Numbered from the stretch's first letter, positions 22,114 to 33,274 are shown. The stretch: 64,000 bases of DNA from Sepiola atlantica (GCA_963556195.1 OY744537.1:19505274-19569273), one strand, 5' to 3'. Numbers and translations: made by a program. Notes: generated by a model from the letters alone, not told the origin.

Positions 22114-23741
22114 GTCGAACTCGGGAATCTTTTTCATGTCGAACTCGGCAGTCTTTTTCATGTCGAACTCGGCAGTCTTTTTCATGTCGAACTCGGCAGT
22201 CTTTTTCATGTCGAACTCGGCAGTCTTTTTCATGTCGAACTCGGCAGTCTTTTTCATGTCGAACTCGGCAGTCTTTTTCATGTCGAACTCGGCAGTCTTT
22301 TTCATGTCGAACTCGGCAGTCTTTTTCATGTCGAACTCGGCAGTCTTTTTCATGTCGAACTCGGCAGTCTTTTTCATGTCGAACTCGGCAGTCTTTTTCA
22401 TGTCGAACTCGGCAGTCTTTTTCATGTCGAACTCGGCAGTCTTTTTCATGTCGAACTCGGCAGTCTTTTTCATGTCGAACTCGGCAGTCTTTTTCATGTC
22501 GAACTCGGCAGTCTTTTTCATGTCGAACTCGGCAGTCTTTTTCATGTCGAACTCGGCAGTCTTTTTCATGTCGAACTCGGCAGTCTTTTTCATGTCGAAC
22601 TCGGCAGTCTTTTTCATGTCGAACTCGGCAGTCTTTTTCATGTCGAACTCGGCAGTCTTTTTCATGTCGAACTCGGCAGTCTTTTTCATGTCGAACTCGG
22701 CAGTCTTTTTCATGTCGAACTCGGCAGTCTTTTTCATGTCGAACTCGGCAGTCTTTTTCATGTCGAACTCGGCAGTCTTTTTCATGTCGAACTCGGCAGT
22801 CTTTTTCATGTCGAACTCGGCAGTCTTTTTCATGTCGAACTCGGCAGTCTTTTTCATGTCGAACTCGGCAGTCTTTTTCATGTCGAACTCGGCAGTCTTT
22901 TTCATGTCGAACTCGGCAGTCTTTTTCATGTCGAACTCGGCAGTCTTTTTCATGTCGAACTCGGCAGTCTTTTTCATGTCGAACTCGGCAGTCTTTTTCA
23001 TGTCGAACTCGGCAGTCTTTTTCATGTCGAACTCGGCAGTCTTTTTCATGTCGAACTCGGCAGTCTTTTTCATGTCGAACTCGGCAGTCTTTTTCATGTC
23101 GAACTCGGCAGTCTTTTTCATGTCGAACTCGGCAGTCTTTTTCATGTCGAACTCGGCAGTCTTTTTCATGTCGAACTCGGCAGTCTTTTTCATGTCGAAC
23201 TCGGCAGTCTTTTTCATGTCGAACTCGGCAGTCTTTTTCATGTCGAACTCGGCAGTCTTTTTCATGTCGAACTCGGCAGTCTTTTTCATGTCGAACTCGG
23301 CAGTCTTTTTCATGTCGAACTCGGCAGTCTTTTTCATGTCGAACTCGGCAGTCTTTTTCATGTCGAACTCGGCAGTCTTTTTCATGTCGAACTCGGCAGT
23401 CTTTTTCATGTCGAACTCGGCAGTCTTTTTCATGTCGAACTCGGCAGTCTTTTTCATGTCGAACTCGGCAGTCTTTTTCATGTCGAACTCGGCAGTCTTT
23501 TTCATGTCGAACTCGGCAGTCTTTTTCATGTCGAACTCGGCAGTCTTTTTCATGTCGAACTCGGCAGTCTTTTTCATGTCGAACTCGGCAGTCTTTTTCA
23601 TGTCGAACTCGGCAGTCTTTTTCATGTCGAACTCGGCAGTCTTTTTCATGTCGAACTCGGCAGTCTTTTTCATGTCGAACTCGGCAGTCTTTTTCATGTC
23701 GAACTCGGCAGTCTTTTTCATGTCGAACTCGGCAGTCTTTA
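22114..23741. repeat. 24-bp minisatellite, ~68 near-identical copies
   Basis: The unit, GTCGAACTCGGCAGTCTTTT plus TCAT, repeats from 22114 with exact 24-base spacing; starts at 22114 and 23722 are 67 units apart. Only the first unit (CTCGGGAATC) and the broken last unit differ. Because 24 is a multiple of three, five of six frames stay open, which creates long artificial ORFs with 8-residue repeats (FHVELGSL, MSNSAVFF, MKKTAEFD). The unit derives from the flanking dispersed repeat: the first unit plus flank, reversed, reads ATTCCCGAGTTCGACAAG then CCTGAAAAAGGTCGG, as at 50700. No splice, start-context or codon-bias evidence supports translation. Confidence 0.95.
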
Positions 23742-23854
23742 CGAAAGGTGGCACAACGGATAAAGTGTTAAGTAATAATCAGTTTTAAGTGACAGTCTTT
23801 TGGATGTTAAAAAAAAGGCGATAATAACTAAGAATAAAATTTTAAAAATTGTTT

Positions 23855-23945
23855 AAGACAGTCATGGCTGATGGAATAATCTACTCCCGTGGATTAAATG
23901 AAGGGTTTTGTTTGAAATTCTGTATCGATTCCCGAGTTTGACATA
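23855..23945 (+). repeat. Dispersed repeat 'G', internal fragment
   Basis: CAGTCATGGCTGATGGAATA ... GGATTAAATGAAGGGTTTTG ... GATTCCCGAGTTTGACA parallels 50620-50715. It sits between the minisatellite and the forward arm at 24165, ending at the same GAGTTCGACA point from which the minisatellite unit arose. Confidence 0.7.
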
Positions 23946-24129
23946 AAAAAAGATCCCCGGATTTTTTAAATTTTTTTAATTTTTTTTATCATTCTTCAAT
24001 GCTATCATTCTTATTTACAAGCTTTTAATATATACACTGACATAAGCATGTAGCACACTCGAAAAAAGACTAACAAAAAATCGTTTTTTTCTGGTTCAAA
24101 AGCTGTACCAGTACCATTTAATTTATTTA

Positions 24130-24153
24130 TATGTATATATATATATATATATA
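24130..24153. repeat. (TA)n followed by poly-C
   Basis: A short AT run, then TTTTGT and about 15 C residues (24161-24176) directly before the dispersed repeat arm. Confidence 0.9.
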
Positions 24154-24177
24154 ATTTTGTCCCCCCCCCCCCCCCCG

Positions 24178-24310
24178 GAGATTCACGAGTTCGACAAGAT
24201 GCACCTGAAAGTCGGAGGTTACATCGGCCGAAACGTTGTGAGAATAGCATCCAAAATGAGAAATGTAGTCCAAATAATCCAAATTATCAATCCTCATCTC
24301 AGAAATTCCA
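24178..24310 (+). repeat. Dispersed repeat 'G', right arm
   Basis: GAGTTCGACAAGATGCACCT, GTCGGAGGTTACATCGGCCG, AAACGTTGTGAGAATAGCAT, ending CAATCCTCATCTCAGAAATT. It is the inverted counterpart of 21985-22113. The layout CCTGAAA...GTCGG...CGGCCGAAACGTTGTG places a short stem before GAAAC. Confidence 0.75.
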
Positions 24311-24950
24311 AAACATCAAAAGAATAAGTTTATCTAAATAGCAATCAAATCAAAAGGCCGGTATTAATAGGATTTTTTGTGAAAGAAGACGTTTATGATA
24401 AGCAAGGCAGTATCATAAATTTTATCAAAAAAACATTTACAACAAAGCTATTATTGGCTGACCAATGTTATATGTAAACTTCACACGTGAAAGCCTTTGC
24501 ATCTTTGTATCATAGATAAACACGCAGATATGAAAAGTAATTGATGGATGGTGTAATGTTTCTTTGATGGTTTGAAGTTGTTTGTGGCCGATGAGATTTC
24601 TTGTACAAGTGGTTCAATAAGAGACTGAATAATTCCCGATTGATACGGTTAAATGGAACTATACACGCACATGAATCGATTACTTCAGCATCATTGCTAA
24701 TAAAACAATCTTAAGAGGGAAGAATGTGATCATTATGGATATCTTTGTAACTGGTGATATCCAACTAAGTGTTCAGACGCGGATGCATTTAAACAGCCAT
24801 GTTTCCGAATAGATTAAACATAACTCAGAAAGTTCGGATTTTAAGAAATGTTCTTTAACTAATATCTAAGAATACAAATTGTTGCACTTGTTTATACAGT
24901 TACAGAGTAGTACACAGTAACTCCCTATTATTAAGTGCTAGTAATTTATT
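24311..24950. other. No gene seen
   Basis: Mixed AT-rich sequence without repeats or motif-bearing ORFs that I could recognise. Confidence 0.45.
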
Positions 24951-25558
24951 GGTCCCCCGATTTATAAAATCGGGGGACCTATGTTTTGAGGCATTTCTGT
25001 CCGTCCGTCTGTCCGGATTTTTCTCCGCAACCATCCATTGAATTTCTCTGAAATTTTGCATGAAGTTGTAACTTTGGTAAGGTTAGAAAGTGACATTCTC
25101 CGATTTTTGAAAAAAAATCTGGTTAGTTCCCCCAGGGGTTCAAAAGGCCCCGAAATGGCAAAAAATGACATTTTTTGCCCCATAACTTTTCATCCATCCA
25201 TTCAATTTCTCTGAAACTTGGCCAAAATATGGAGGCAATTGTTCTTAATAGAAAATAAGTATCGCTGACCTTGGAAAAAATCTGGTTCGCGCCCCCAGTG
25301 GGTCAAAAGCCCCCAAAATAGCAAAAAATGATCCTTTCCTCCCATAAAGTTTGATCCATCCATTCAATTTGAAACTTGGTCAAAATGTAGAGGCAATTGT
25401 TCTGAAAATAAAATGAGCATCCGTGACCTCAGAAAAATTCTGGTTCGCGCCCTCAGGGGGTCAAAGGGGGGGTCAAAAATGCCCCAAATTGCCCAAATTT
25501 ATTGTTGCATTTTACACTCGTCACATACAGAGGGGGACCACGCATGCGCGGCTTGTTA
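24951..25558 (+). mobile_element. Hairpin-headed modular repeat, 3-module copy
   Basis: It opens with GTCCCCCGATTT-ATA-AAATCGGGGGAC-type pairing (24952-24978), then CTGTCCGTCCGTCTGTCCGG. A module of about 115-150 bases follows in roughly three diverged repeats; each has CATCCATTCAATTT, TGAAACTTGG, GAGGCAATTGTTCT and TTCGCGCCC. It ends CACGCATGCGCGGCTTGTTA with a small GC hairpin. Non-coding. A second copy with fewer modules is at 57932-58377. It does not fit a class I can name. Confidence 0.8.
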
Positions 25559-25684
25559 ATTATGAAATATAATACTTACAAGAAATGAATATAAGAAAGT
25601 ATAGGGTTTTATTTAGAATTGAATATGAGCGCCAGCATGCGCCACAAGCTTCTCAAGTTGCCTGGAAACCGCATCTACTGGTGT

Positions 25685-25972
25685 TATTTATCTACCTCCC
25701 ACAGCGATAAGATGTGACACAAGGTCGGGAAAGTGGGATTAGATAAGCCAGCGCTCGAGAGGTGAGCACTCTGGCCATTAAAAATTGCCTGGGCAGCCCC
25801 GTCGGCATTCCCCGGTAGGGGCGCCTCAGGCAGTAAGCAATAAACTTACTCCTCCCCAAAGAGGGGAGGCAAAGCCTGGGAGGGTGGACCTCCTAGAACT
25901 GCACAGGACAAACCCATAGACCGGCGTAAATCAAGCCCCGAAGGCCAAGACAATACCAGTCCATGGGGTGCA
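25685..25972 (-). mobile_element. U2-family SINE, subfamily A, 5'-truncated
   Basis: The minus strand begins TGCACCCCATGGACTGGTAT, just after where the U2 head would end, and runs through the full subfamily A body to GACCTTGTGTCACATCTTAT and GGGAGGTAGATAAATA. Loss of exactly the head suggests 5' truncation during retroposition. Confidence 0.85.
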
Positions 25973-26044
25973 TATTCCTTTCTTGTAAGAATTATATTTC
26001 ATTAGTAAATTATGAGCACTTTATAATTTAAAAAAAAATGATTT

Positions 26045-26600
26045 TTCTGTGAAGTCTTCTGTGGATGCTCCTTTCATAGGAAGACGTTTAACTACAAGAA
26101 GGCTGATTGGGATGGGTTTCGCGGCTTCCTATGTGAAGTACCATGGGGTCCTATCTTTGGTATATCTCCTAGTGGTGCTGCTAAAGAGGTTACTGACTGG
26201 CTTCTTGTTGGAATTGACACCTTCATTCCTCATCGTTAAGTTTCAAACCAAACCTCATTCTCCTCCCTGGCTTTAATCTGTTCGTGCTTCTGCCATTGTC
26301 CATTGTAACCATTACTTTAATCAGTATCGTCAGGAGAGTTCTGAGGCTTCCAGACAATCTTACAGAAGAACCAGCAATCTCTGAGGTTAATTCTAGCTAT
26401 TCTCAAAGGATTCGTAACTCTATCTCATCTCAAAAAGTTGGATCTCGTTATTTTGGGAGAATACTACAATAGTGTTGCTAATCGTGGCAAGTCTGCCATT
26501 GCTCCTCTTTTTAAGGGTCTTCAGGTTGTTTCATCTTCTAAGGATTAGGCTGATATCTTTGCTCGTCTTTTGCTTCATGCCTTGTCTGGAGCGTTTTCTA
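26045..26600 (+). pseudogene. LINE fragment: linker between endonuclease and RT
   Basis: Across several frames the translation reads NYKKADWDGFRGFLCEVPWG, then a GID..IPHR motif, KPHSPPW, RNSISSQKVGSRYF and NRGKSAIAPLFKG. This run (ADWD.FR, VPW, PHS.PWF, SSQKLGSR.FW, GKS.IPPLF) is typical of the segment between apurinic endonuclease and reverse transcriptase in jockey-like LINEs of molluscs and cnidarians. At least two frameshifts and several stops break it. The RT core itself is absent here; a related RT piece is at 35306-35940. Confidence 0.75.
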
Positions 26601-26604
26601 TAAT

Positions 26605-28035
26605 TAAATAAAAAAATATTAAAAAAAATAACGAGTTACTTTCTACACACTCTATATTTGTGGCGTGTCTGTCAAGATTTAATTTAAAACAAATCCCTAT
26701 ATAAAATTAAACAATTTTTCTCAAGTAAAACTTTTACAAAAATTTAATTGTTGTATTAATTGTTGTATTAATTGTTGTATTAGGGTTTTTACAATAATAT
26801 TATGAGAGTCTGCGTTCATGCCTAACATTTATAAACAGCAAAAACAACGATTTACTTTTTATTTTAGTAATAAGTAGCTGTATTTGTTTGGCGTTGCTTG
26901 AATGAAAATAAAAAAAAAATTCTGAAATTGAATTAAAAATACGTATTTTAATAACATTTAAATTGAAATAAAAATGTATTAAATATTTTTTTTTTATAGT
27001 TTAGATAAAACCACAAAATGGATTTTATAATTTTTTGTTTTTTTATTAAATAGAAATTTTGTAGTTTGAAAAATGTCGGCTATAAGAAGTCAAAGGATAA
27101 ATAGAAATGTTAATAATCAACCATTATTAATGAAACTAACCTTACTAAGTAATATCAATTTTTAAAAACTGTACACGGTTTTGTCAGAAAGTCTTTTTAC
27201 TTTGATTTTTGTTTTGGGATTTTACGATAACAATATTTTGAAACATCTTTCGAATATTTACTTTCTTTTAGCTAAAAAATCAAACACACTTTGAATATGT
27301 GTGTACCTGTATTTCTAAAGGTATATTTACTGTCTATTGAAACATTTTTTATGATGGATTCTGATGGATTTTTACGAACTGAAATTATTTTGTTTAAATA
27401 GGATTTGAAAATATTTCAGTTTACTTCAAACTATTGCATTTTTGATTTTAATAAATATTTGATTAATAGTAAATAAAAAAAAAAGTAAGTCACACAGTCA
27501 TGAGAAACACACACAGGCATGAAAAGTGGTCACACAATTTTATTAATCTAAAGATTTGAAAATGTTTAATTCTAGAGATTAAAAAACAAATAAGAAATAA
27601 AAATGGCAATATAGAATTCAGGGCTGCGTGCAAGAGTACATAAAGGTCCTTATTTGCCGGGGTGGGGGGTGCTTACTAGTAGATTATAATCTGGAAAATG
27701 ATAGTTCTTTATAGAACTTTTACTGCCATCATATTAAGGAATTTATAGTGAAGTAAGGGTTGCACAATCACTAGCTGCGCTTTTCCCGACCCAGCATTGC
27801 TAAGTCCAGTGGCAATTAATAAATTCACTAGTTGCCCTACTAAGGCTTGAGTCTAGTCTACCCTATTACTTCACCCATACCTAGGAAAGACACGAGGTAT
27901 AAGGATTTTAGAGAAAATGACTTTCCAACTACTTCAACTTCTAAACTTATGGCACCTGGTCACCTATTTAATTAATGATCAGGCTCAATGTTGTTCAAGT
28001 GATCAGACGAGAACCAGTGTTTTAATGCGACCTAC
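26605..28035. other. AT-rich DNA with a small dispersed-repeat match
   Basis: Three tandem TTAATTGTTGTA units lie at about 26745-26782. The stretch TGTATTAGGGTTTTTACAAT ... AAACAGCAAAAACAACG (26775-26850) matches 56928-57003, and TTCAGGGCTGCGTGCAAGAG (27619) matches 57091. A 5S-like phrase or gene was not seen. Confidence 0.45.
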
Positions 28036-28040
28036 AAATA

Positions 28041-28590
28041 CAGGATGTTTGGAAAATCGATAGCATAACTTTAAGATTATGTTCTATATGCGTAAATGTG
28101 TGTGTGTGTGTGTGTGCGCGAGAGTTCTCGCTTTGGTAATACCACTCTATTACTAGTTAGATTTCCTTTTTGGTCCATTTGGCCCTTTGCCTGGTTTTTG
28201 GTTTGTGCTGATCATATTTATTTACTTGTATTTGGTCTGTTGTATTCTGTTACCTGAAATAAGAAGGGCCAATATTCGCAGGGTTCTGACTGGGCTCCCC
28301 GTGTTGTCTCTCAAAGAAGCCCCTGCCGATCATGATGCTTACATTTTTCTTTTGAGCCCTACCACTTTTGTGCTTGTTTGGTGTCATTTTTTTTTCATGG
28401 TTTTGTTGGTTTTTGTGGCAACACCAGACCCAGGATTATTTTACCTGTGATCCTGTATTTATCTATTCCGTATGTAGAAATAACAGTGCACTATCACACA
28501 CATTGTACACATTAGATGTTTACTATAAAGAATGTTGATCAGTATTTGTTTCGGAAATCAAGTTATGCCATCGATTTTCCAAACACCCTG
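28041..28590. mobile_element. Tc1/mariner-type MITE, ~30-bp TIRs, TA flanks
   Basis: The left end CAGGATGTTTGGAAAATCGA plus TAGCATAACTT is mirrored at the right end, which reversed reads CAGGGTGTTTGGAAAATCGA plus TGGCATAACTT. Both ends are flanked by TA (28039-28040 and 28591-28592), the usual target duplication of this superfamily. The 490-base interior has no transposase motif; an 87-codon ORF is hydrophobic but unrecognised. It needs a transposase in trans. Confidence 0.85.
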
Positions 28591-28599
28591 TACACATAC

Positions 28600-30045
28600 A
28601 AAAATACATATATAAATACATACATCGTTGCTTTATGTAGATTGATGCTGTAATATTTTTTCAGCTTTTCTTAGAGACGTTCTTTATTTTCGTCTGTGTA
28701 TTTGTTGCTTGCAAACAATACCTCTTTTTATGCTCTCTGCTGATCTATATCGAACAGTCTTTCTGATTTTAGATAAAGTTCTTTTTATTCCACAGAGACA
28801 ACTGTCTCTTCTTTGAACAATTCCTTTTCAAAATTATCAAAGACATTACGAAAAAAATCTTTGTCTGAAACAACCAAAGATTCTTTCTGAAATTTTATTT
28901 TGCTACAGAGCCCCCAAAACATGTTCATGTATCATAAAGCTACATTTAGTTTCTTTATTTGTATATTTGCTGTTTTCTTTTGCCTTCAGCATTTCTGCTG
29001 TGTTTCAATAGCTATTTTATTTTAGCTTTTGTAACAAAAAAAAAAAAAAAAAAAAAAAAATAGAATACAACTAATTTAGTTGAGAGACAATTTTAGTTTA
29101 GGGTTTATCTTGAGAAAAAAATAACAATGACAAACTTACTTGGAAGAGTAATTCGTCTGGCCAAATCTGACTGAAATAGAAGCAAACGGGGTCACCATTC
29201 CTCACGAAATAAACGATGGCTTTGCAACTAAATAGATGTGCATATTTATTTACACGAAACACAGGACCAAAATGAAGGTTGTACAATGGGTTGATAGACA
29301 AGACAAAATAATGTTATCCTGGAGTTCGTCGACTCGCCTATCTCAGGCCTGGTAGATAGTGCAGGAATGTATGTCTTGTCTGTTTGAAATACAGGCTGGA
29401 ACTCGAGTTGTTTAGTTTTCGCGCCAAGATGATTCATCGCATATGAATCTCATTTAGGTTAGGTGTGCTGCTTGTTCATGCAGTGAACAGGCGATGGTTA
29501 CATAATCACCAGACTGAATCACAACTATGCAGACCGACAGAAAATAGTTCACACATGTAACTGCTAAACTAACAACAATGAACTAACAGTACCCCATGGA
29601 AATTCCACGATGGTTTTCTTCTCTCTTTTTACCATAAAATAACTTGTCAGATAAATATTTTTTAAATAAATAAAACGAATCGCTGATAACAGAATTCTAT
29701 TTATGATGTCTTGTTTTTATTTGGAAACGGTTCATTTTCAAATGGATAAAATTAGAATTTTGCTAGATAGTTACTTTGTTGTATTGTATCTTTGGCAATT
29801 GGACTATCTCATTTTTTAAAAATAGGTGTGGAAGGTGTTAAAGTACGTACAAATGATATCATTATACAGATTACTTTTTTGCATTGCATCTTGAGCGATC
29901 GGGCGATCTTATCTTATAAAAAAGGTGGGATTGGTGATAATGTACGTACGAACATGAAAAAACGTAGCATATTATAATAACATTTTTTTTTATTATATTA
30001 AATGTTTTTTCTCCTATTGCAGATATTAGATTTACTTTATTTACT
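28600..30045. other. No gene recognised
   Basis: AT-rich with a ~27-base A run at 29036-29060. A GC-richer patch at 29310-29520 shows no family motif on either strand. Confidence 0.45.
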
Positions 30046-30051
30046 TTTTGT

Positions 30052-30272
30052 TTCTATTTACGTACTTCCCCACGAGGGCAGTTAGACACAAGGTCGGTTT
30101 TTAATGTGGGGAAAATTCAGCTCCCTAAAAAAAAAAAGGGGCACTCTGGATTGGGACAAAAATTTAAATTGCCTCGGTCTAGAAGGATTTCTCCTTCACT
30201 GACCGAAGACAAAAAAAGATGAAGTGTAGTATCAGAACAGATACTACACTTTGCTCCTAGCCGAAAGGCCAA
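30052..30272 (-). mobile_element. U2-headed SINE, subfamily B (full length)
   Basis: The minus strand starts GGCCTTTCGGCTAGGAGCAA, AGTGTAGTATCTGTTCTGAT, matching U2 snRNA 5' bases including GUAGUA. The body is AGTGAAGGAGAAATCCTTCT, then TTTGTCCCAATCCAGAGTGC and CCCCACATTAAAAACCGACC, ending TTGTGTCTAACTGCCCTCGT, GGGGAAGTACGTAAATA. Best example of this subfamily. Confidence 0.85.
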
Positions 30273-30274
30273 GG

Positions 30275-31000
30275 TGTATTTATTTACTTGTTTGTCTTCC
30301 ATACAATTTTCACAGATACTAACATATCTCTTTAGCTTTTTTTTTTTTTTTTTTTTTTGCTCACTCTCATCCGAGTACATTACTTTGGTTGCAGAGTTAA
30401 CACAAATTTCAATGCTGATATTTATCTTCTACCTCTAACCTTTCACTCTTCTGTTTCATTTTTACTTCAGTTGAAGTTCTCAGAAATCAAGGGGCCCTTT
30501 CCTGGGGCTAACACTTGATTTCTATATGAGATACATAGATATTTGAATATTCCATTAAAGTTTTTCAAACATTGAGTCAGTTAAGAAGTTAAGAACATAA
30601 TTTTCCACTCCCCAATTGACCAGTTAACTATGTTATAGTATATCTTTATTGTGGTCTCTTGATCTTAGCAGATTCCAGGACAAGAATTCATCTAATTTGG
30701 AGTATCCAGCTAAGTGCTGTTACTTGAGGTAACATTACTAAGAGAAGTTGCACCATTCAAACCGTGGGAAAGGGCATCTCACAATGTATGTTAGAATTGC
30801 ATCTCACCAACTATTTTAACTCAACTGATCATTGTAAATTTTTTTTTCTCTAACTTATCATGTGATCATATTCGACCAGTATATATATATATATTTTTTA
30901 TTTAAAAAAATTTTTTTTTAAGAGGAAAAAAAAATCGATTGATACATAAGGTTCAGTTTAAAATTCATAGGAGTTTACTGATTTATGATGAAAGGCACCT
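30275..31000. other. No gene seen
   Basis: A T22-type run near 30337, (TA)n at about 30881-30892 and otherwise unassigned AT-rich sequence. Confidence 0.4.
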
Positions 31001-31066
31001 GAAGATGGCTGGAGAGTACAACCACCAAGATTATGACGATAGTCCGAAACCCACAACACAATTATT
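31000..31066 (+). repeat. Retroelement-tail-like CCTGAAGA...CCGAAAC motif
   Basis: GGCACCTGAAGATGGCTGG ... GATAGTCCGAAACCC has a CUGAAGA followed 36 bases later by CCGAAAC. These match hammerhead core strings, but the would-be stem II pairs poorly (mismatch at the first pair), so only a tail-like motif is called. Confidence 0.35.
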
Positions 31067-31112
31067 TTTCATGGTGATATTACTATAGACTGGTGGAACT
31101 AATAAGTATTTT

Positions 31113-31170
31113 CATTGAGCCTGGTGAGTACTAAATGGGTGACCATTTGAGGAGACCAGGTTCTGTATGT
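31113..31170 (+). repeat. 5S rRNA-like fragment
   Basis: GAGCCTGGTGAGTACTAAAT, GGGTGACCATTTGAGGAGAC, CAGGTTCTGTATGT corresponds to the 3' half of the 5S head of the SINE at 10975. No SINE body follows, so this is a broken insertion. Confidence 0.7.
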
Positions 31171-31529
31171 AACAAAAATCTCTCCGAATTCAAATTAATC
31201 TACAAATCTATCGTATAAAACGTAATTTCAGCATAAGATGACCCCAAAACAACAACTAGTGGAAGATTTCTTAGGTTGGAGTCAGAGCTAGCTTTTAAAA
31301 TTTAAGGAATCCGAGTCGAGTGTTTGGGTTACCGACTCCATAGCCCTGGAGCTGAAGCACCTATGTTAGGCAAAACTATAATCTCAAAAATGTGCATCCC
31401 TTACATCCCTTTATAGAACTTTACTAAGCAGGCTCGTTTGAACCCTTTAATAACTGTCAGAAACCAAAATATTTTTTACAACTACAGCTATAATGAAAAC
31501 TGTTGAATTGAAGATATTGGCTTAGAAAA

Positions 31530-31729
31530 TATTTAATTTTCTGAAGTTAAGCCATATTAGGGTTTTTTTTTTTACTAACGAGTCATTGCTTACTAAAACT
31601 AAAGACCATTCTAAGATAAGGGTTAATGAGATTGCCAATTGAATGATGAATAATACTGTGAGAGGGTTGGAAAACGATGAATGGGATGGACTAAAATTCG
31701 ATTAGTTAAGAGGATGACTCAACAAGTAT
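31530..31729 (+). pseudogene. Decayed copy of an unassigned ~63-codon ORF
   Basis: This segment is about 80% identical by eye to 32273-32472. In the shared frame it has stops where the second copy has Trp, Tyr and Cys codons. The two copies are direct repeats on either side of the PIN-like ORF at 31863. Function unknown. Confidence 0.55.
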
Positions 31730-31862
31730 ACAAAAACATGTACAATTTCGGCATAAGATGATGTGACAATGGTTGACATGCCATGAATCCCAACAATAAC
31801 AACAATAACAGTGCAACTGAAGCAATAAAATTGCAGTCATACAAGCAAACAGAGATGCAGAC

Positions 31863-32093
31863 GTGCAAATAGCCAAATCAACCCTAACCCTTATTGGCGA
31901 AGACACAGACTTGTTGATATTGCTTTTGTACACGGAGAAAACTGACAGCAAGAAACTTTTCTTTCAATCTGACACGAGAAATTCATTTGTGTACAATATT
32001 AAAACTTTGAAAGCTTTTCTTGGGAATGATGTTTGTACTGGTTTATTTTCACAGGGTGTGATACTAACTCCAAAATCTTCAGTGTTGGGGTAA
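31863..32093 (+). pseudogene. PIN/exonuclease-like domain fragment of a repetitive gene family
   Basis: The frame reads a start near MQIAKSTLTLIGEDTDLLIL. Residues GEDTDLL with a preceding Ala/Lys helix resemble the 'V-G-E/S-DTDLLVLLL' signature seen in many repeated mollusc and cnidarian ORFs related to PIN-like nucleases, where the DTD acids bind metal. Later KTLKAFLGNDVCTGLFS aligns with the '..LG...C..LLF.HA..GCDTTS' part, but the GCDTTS box is lost and a stop occurs at 32091-32093. Adjacent downstream sequence keeps further similarity in another frame. A fragment only; whether the family is a transposon or host gene is unsettled. Confidence 0.5.
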
Positions 32094-32316
32094 AAAAAAA
32101 ACTTGTATCAAGAAATCATCAGCAAAGGTTCTGTCTTACAAAGTTGTTTCCAAATTTTATGTACTCCATGCAAAGATGAAATTACTGTAGAAAGTGCTGG
32201 GTGTAAGGCAATAGTGTCATTATTTAAAGAGTCCATGTTTGACTCTTTATCACTACTGACTTTTTAACAATGTTAAATTTTCTGAAGTTAGGCCCTATTA
32301 AGTTTTTTTTTTTAAT

Positions 32317-32508
32317 ACTAATGACTCATCGCTTACCAAGGCCAAAAGCCATTCGAGGATAAGGATTAATGAGATTTTTAATTGGATGATGAAAAATACT
32401 ATGAGAGGATTGGAAAACGATGAGAAGGATAGACCAAAATTTGATTACTTAAGAGGATGTCTCAACAAGTATTTGCCGTCATTGGACTTTAAGGTGATCA
32501 TGTTGTAG
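32317..32508 (+). other. Unassigned ORF, intact copy of the 31530 segment
   Basis: An open frame of 63 codons without an ATG at its start: TNDSSLTKAKSHSRIRINEI, then NWMM, RGLENDEKDRPKFDYLRGCL, ending at TAG 32506. It looks like an exon or a piece of a longer ORF by composition. The first copy (31530-31729) carries three in-frame stops. Not recognised. Confidence 0.4.
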
Positions 32509-32509
32509 T

Positions 32510-33270
32510 TTGCAGGGATGCAGTCCCGTGGCAATGTATTCCACAGATGAGATGTTCTTGGAAAGAAACTTTGTCCATGGAAGTTTTTTTAAAACTGTCA
32601 GATTTACTTGGGAGAATTTACAGGTCTTCATAATGTGACGACATGTGATCTGCTCTTTCTGGCTGCTAACCATTATTTAAATTTGTTAATCTTGTTTTAT
32701 TGAGATGTCTTCAAATTTTAAATAAATCATGCAATTTTCAAAAAAAAAAAAAAAAAAGTGCGGTTAAAAAGGGGGCGTGGCTGAGAAAGGAAATAAAAAG
32801 AAAGGAATACTTGCGGAAAAGTATTTTCAAAGGTCAACACACAAAACTTTAAAAAAGAAAATGTGTTAGAAAGAAAGAAAAATGCGTTTGAATTGTTTTT
32901 CAATAGATTCATTTCTATTCAAGAATATGAAAATAAGGATCTTCAATATCTTATCACTTGACATCTAAGAATAACCAATACAAGAGATTCTTTACAAATC
33001 AATAATTCTCTTCCATAGAAAAATCGATGTGTGTGCACATAATAGTTAAAATACTCATCCACGCCTGATGAGGTTAAAATTATGCTAAAATATGCATTTC
33101 GTTATAACGCTTCACGAGACTGATCATTAGACATCCTTAATAGAAAAAAAAAAAAATGACCGGTTAGATCGCCTATTAATCTCTGGTTAGAAGCAGGAAA
33201 AAGTGAGTTTGCAAAGCCAGTTAAATTTAAAAAAATAAAGACAAAATCCCAAATTAGTCTCTTTCTATTT
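32510..33270. other. No gene recognised; A-rich tract and repeat tail
   Basis: It holds an A18 run near 32739 and a phrase CGCCTGATGAGGTTAAAATT ... GCATTTCGTTATAACGC (33064-33115) that looks like a LINE or Penelope-type tail but has no hammerhead partner strand. Confidence 0.4.
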
Positions 33271-33274
33271 GCTA

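Noticed and set aside
22000..23788. Long ORFs over the 24-bp array as a repeat protein
   Set aside because: Open frames on both strands follow from the unit length and the lack of stops. The flanks are a dispersed repeat, not exons.
24951..25558. Helitron assignment for the hairpin-headed repeat
   Set aside because: The end CTTGTTA lacks the CTRR signature next to the hairpin, the strong hairpin is at the opposite end, and a probable target duplication flanks one copy, unlike Helitrons.
28187..28450. 87-codon hydrophobic ORF as a membrane protein gene
   Set aside because: It lies wholly inside a mariner-type MITE, has no start or splice support, and is T-rich by composition.
33064..33115. 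Second hammerhead at CCTGATGAGGTTAAAATT
   Set aside because: CTGATGAG is present, but no GAAA strand or stem II partner follows at a workable distance.
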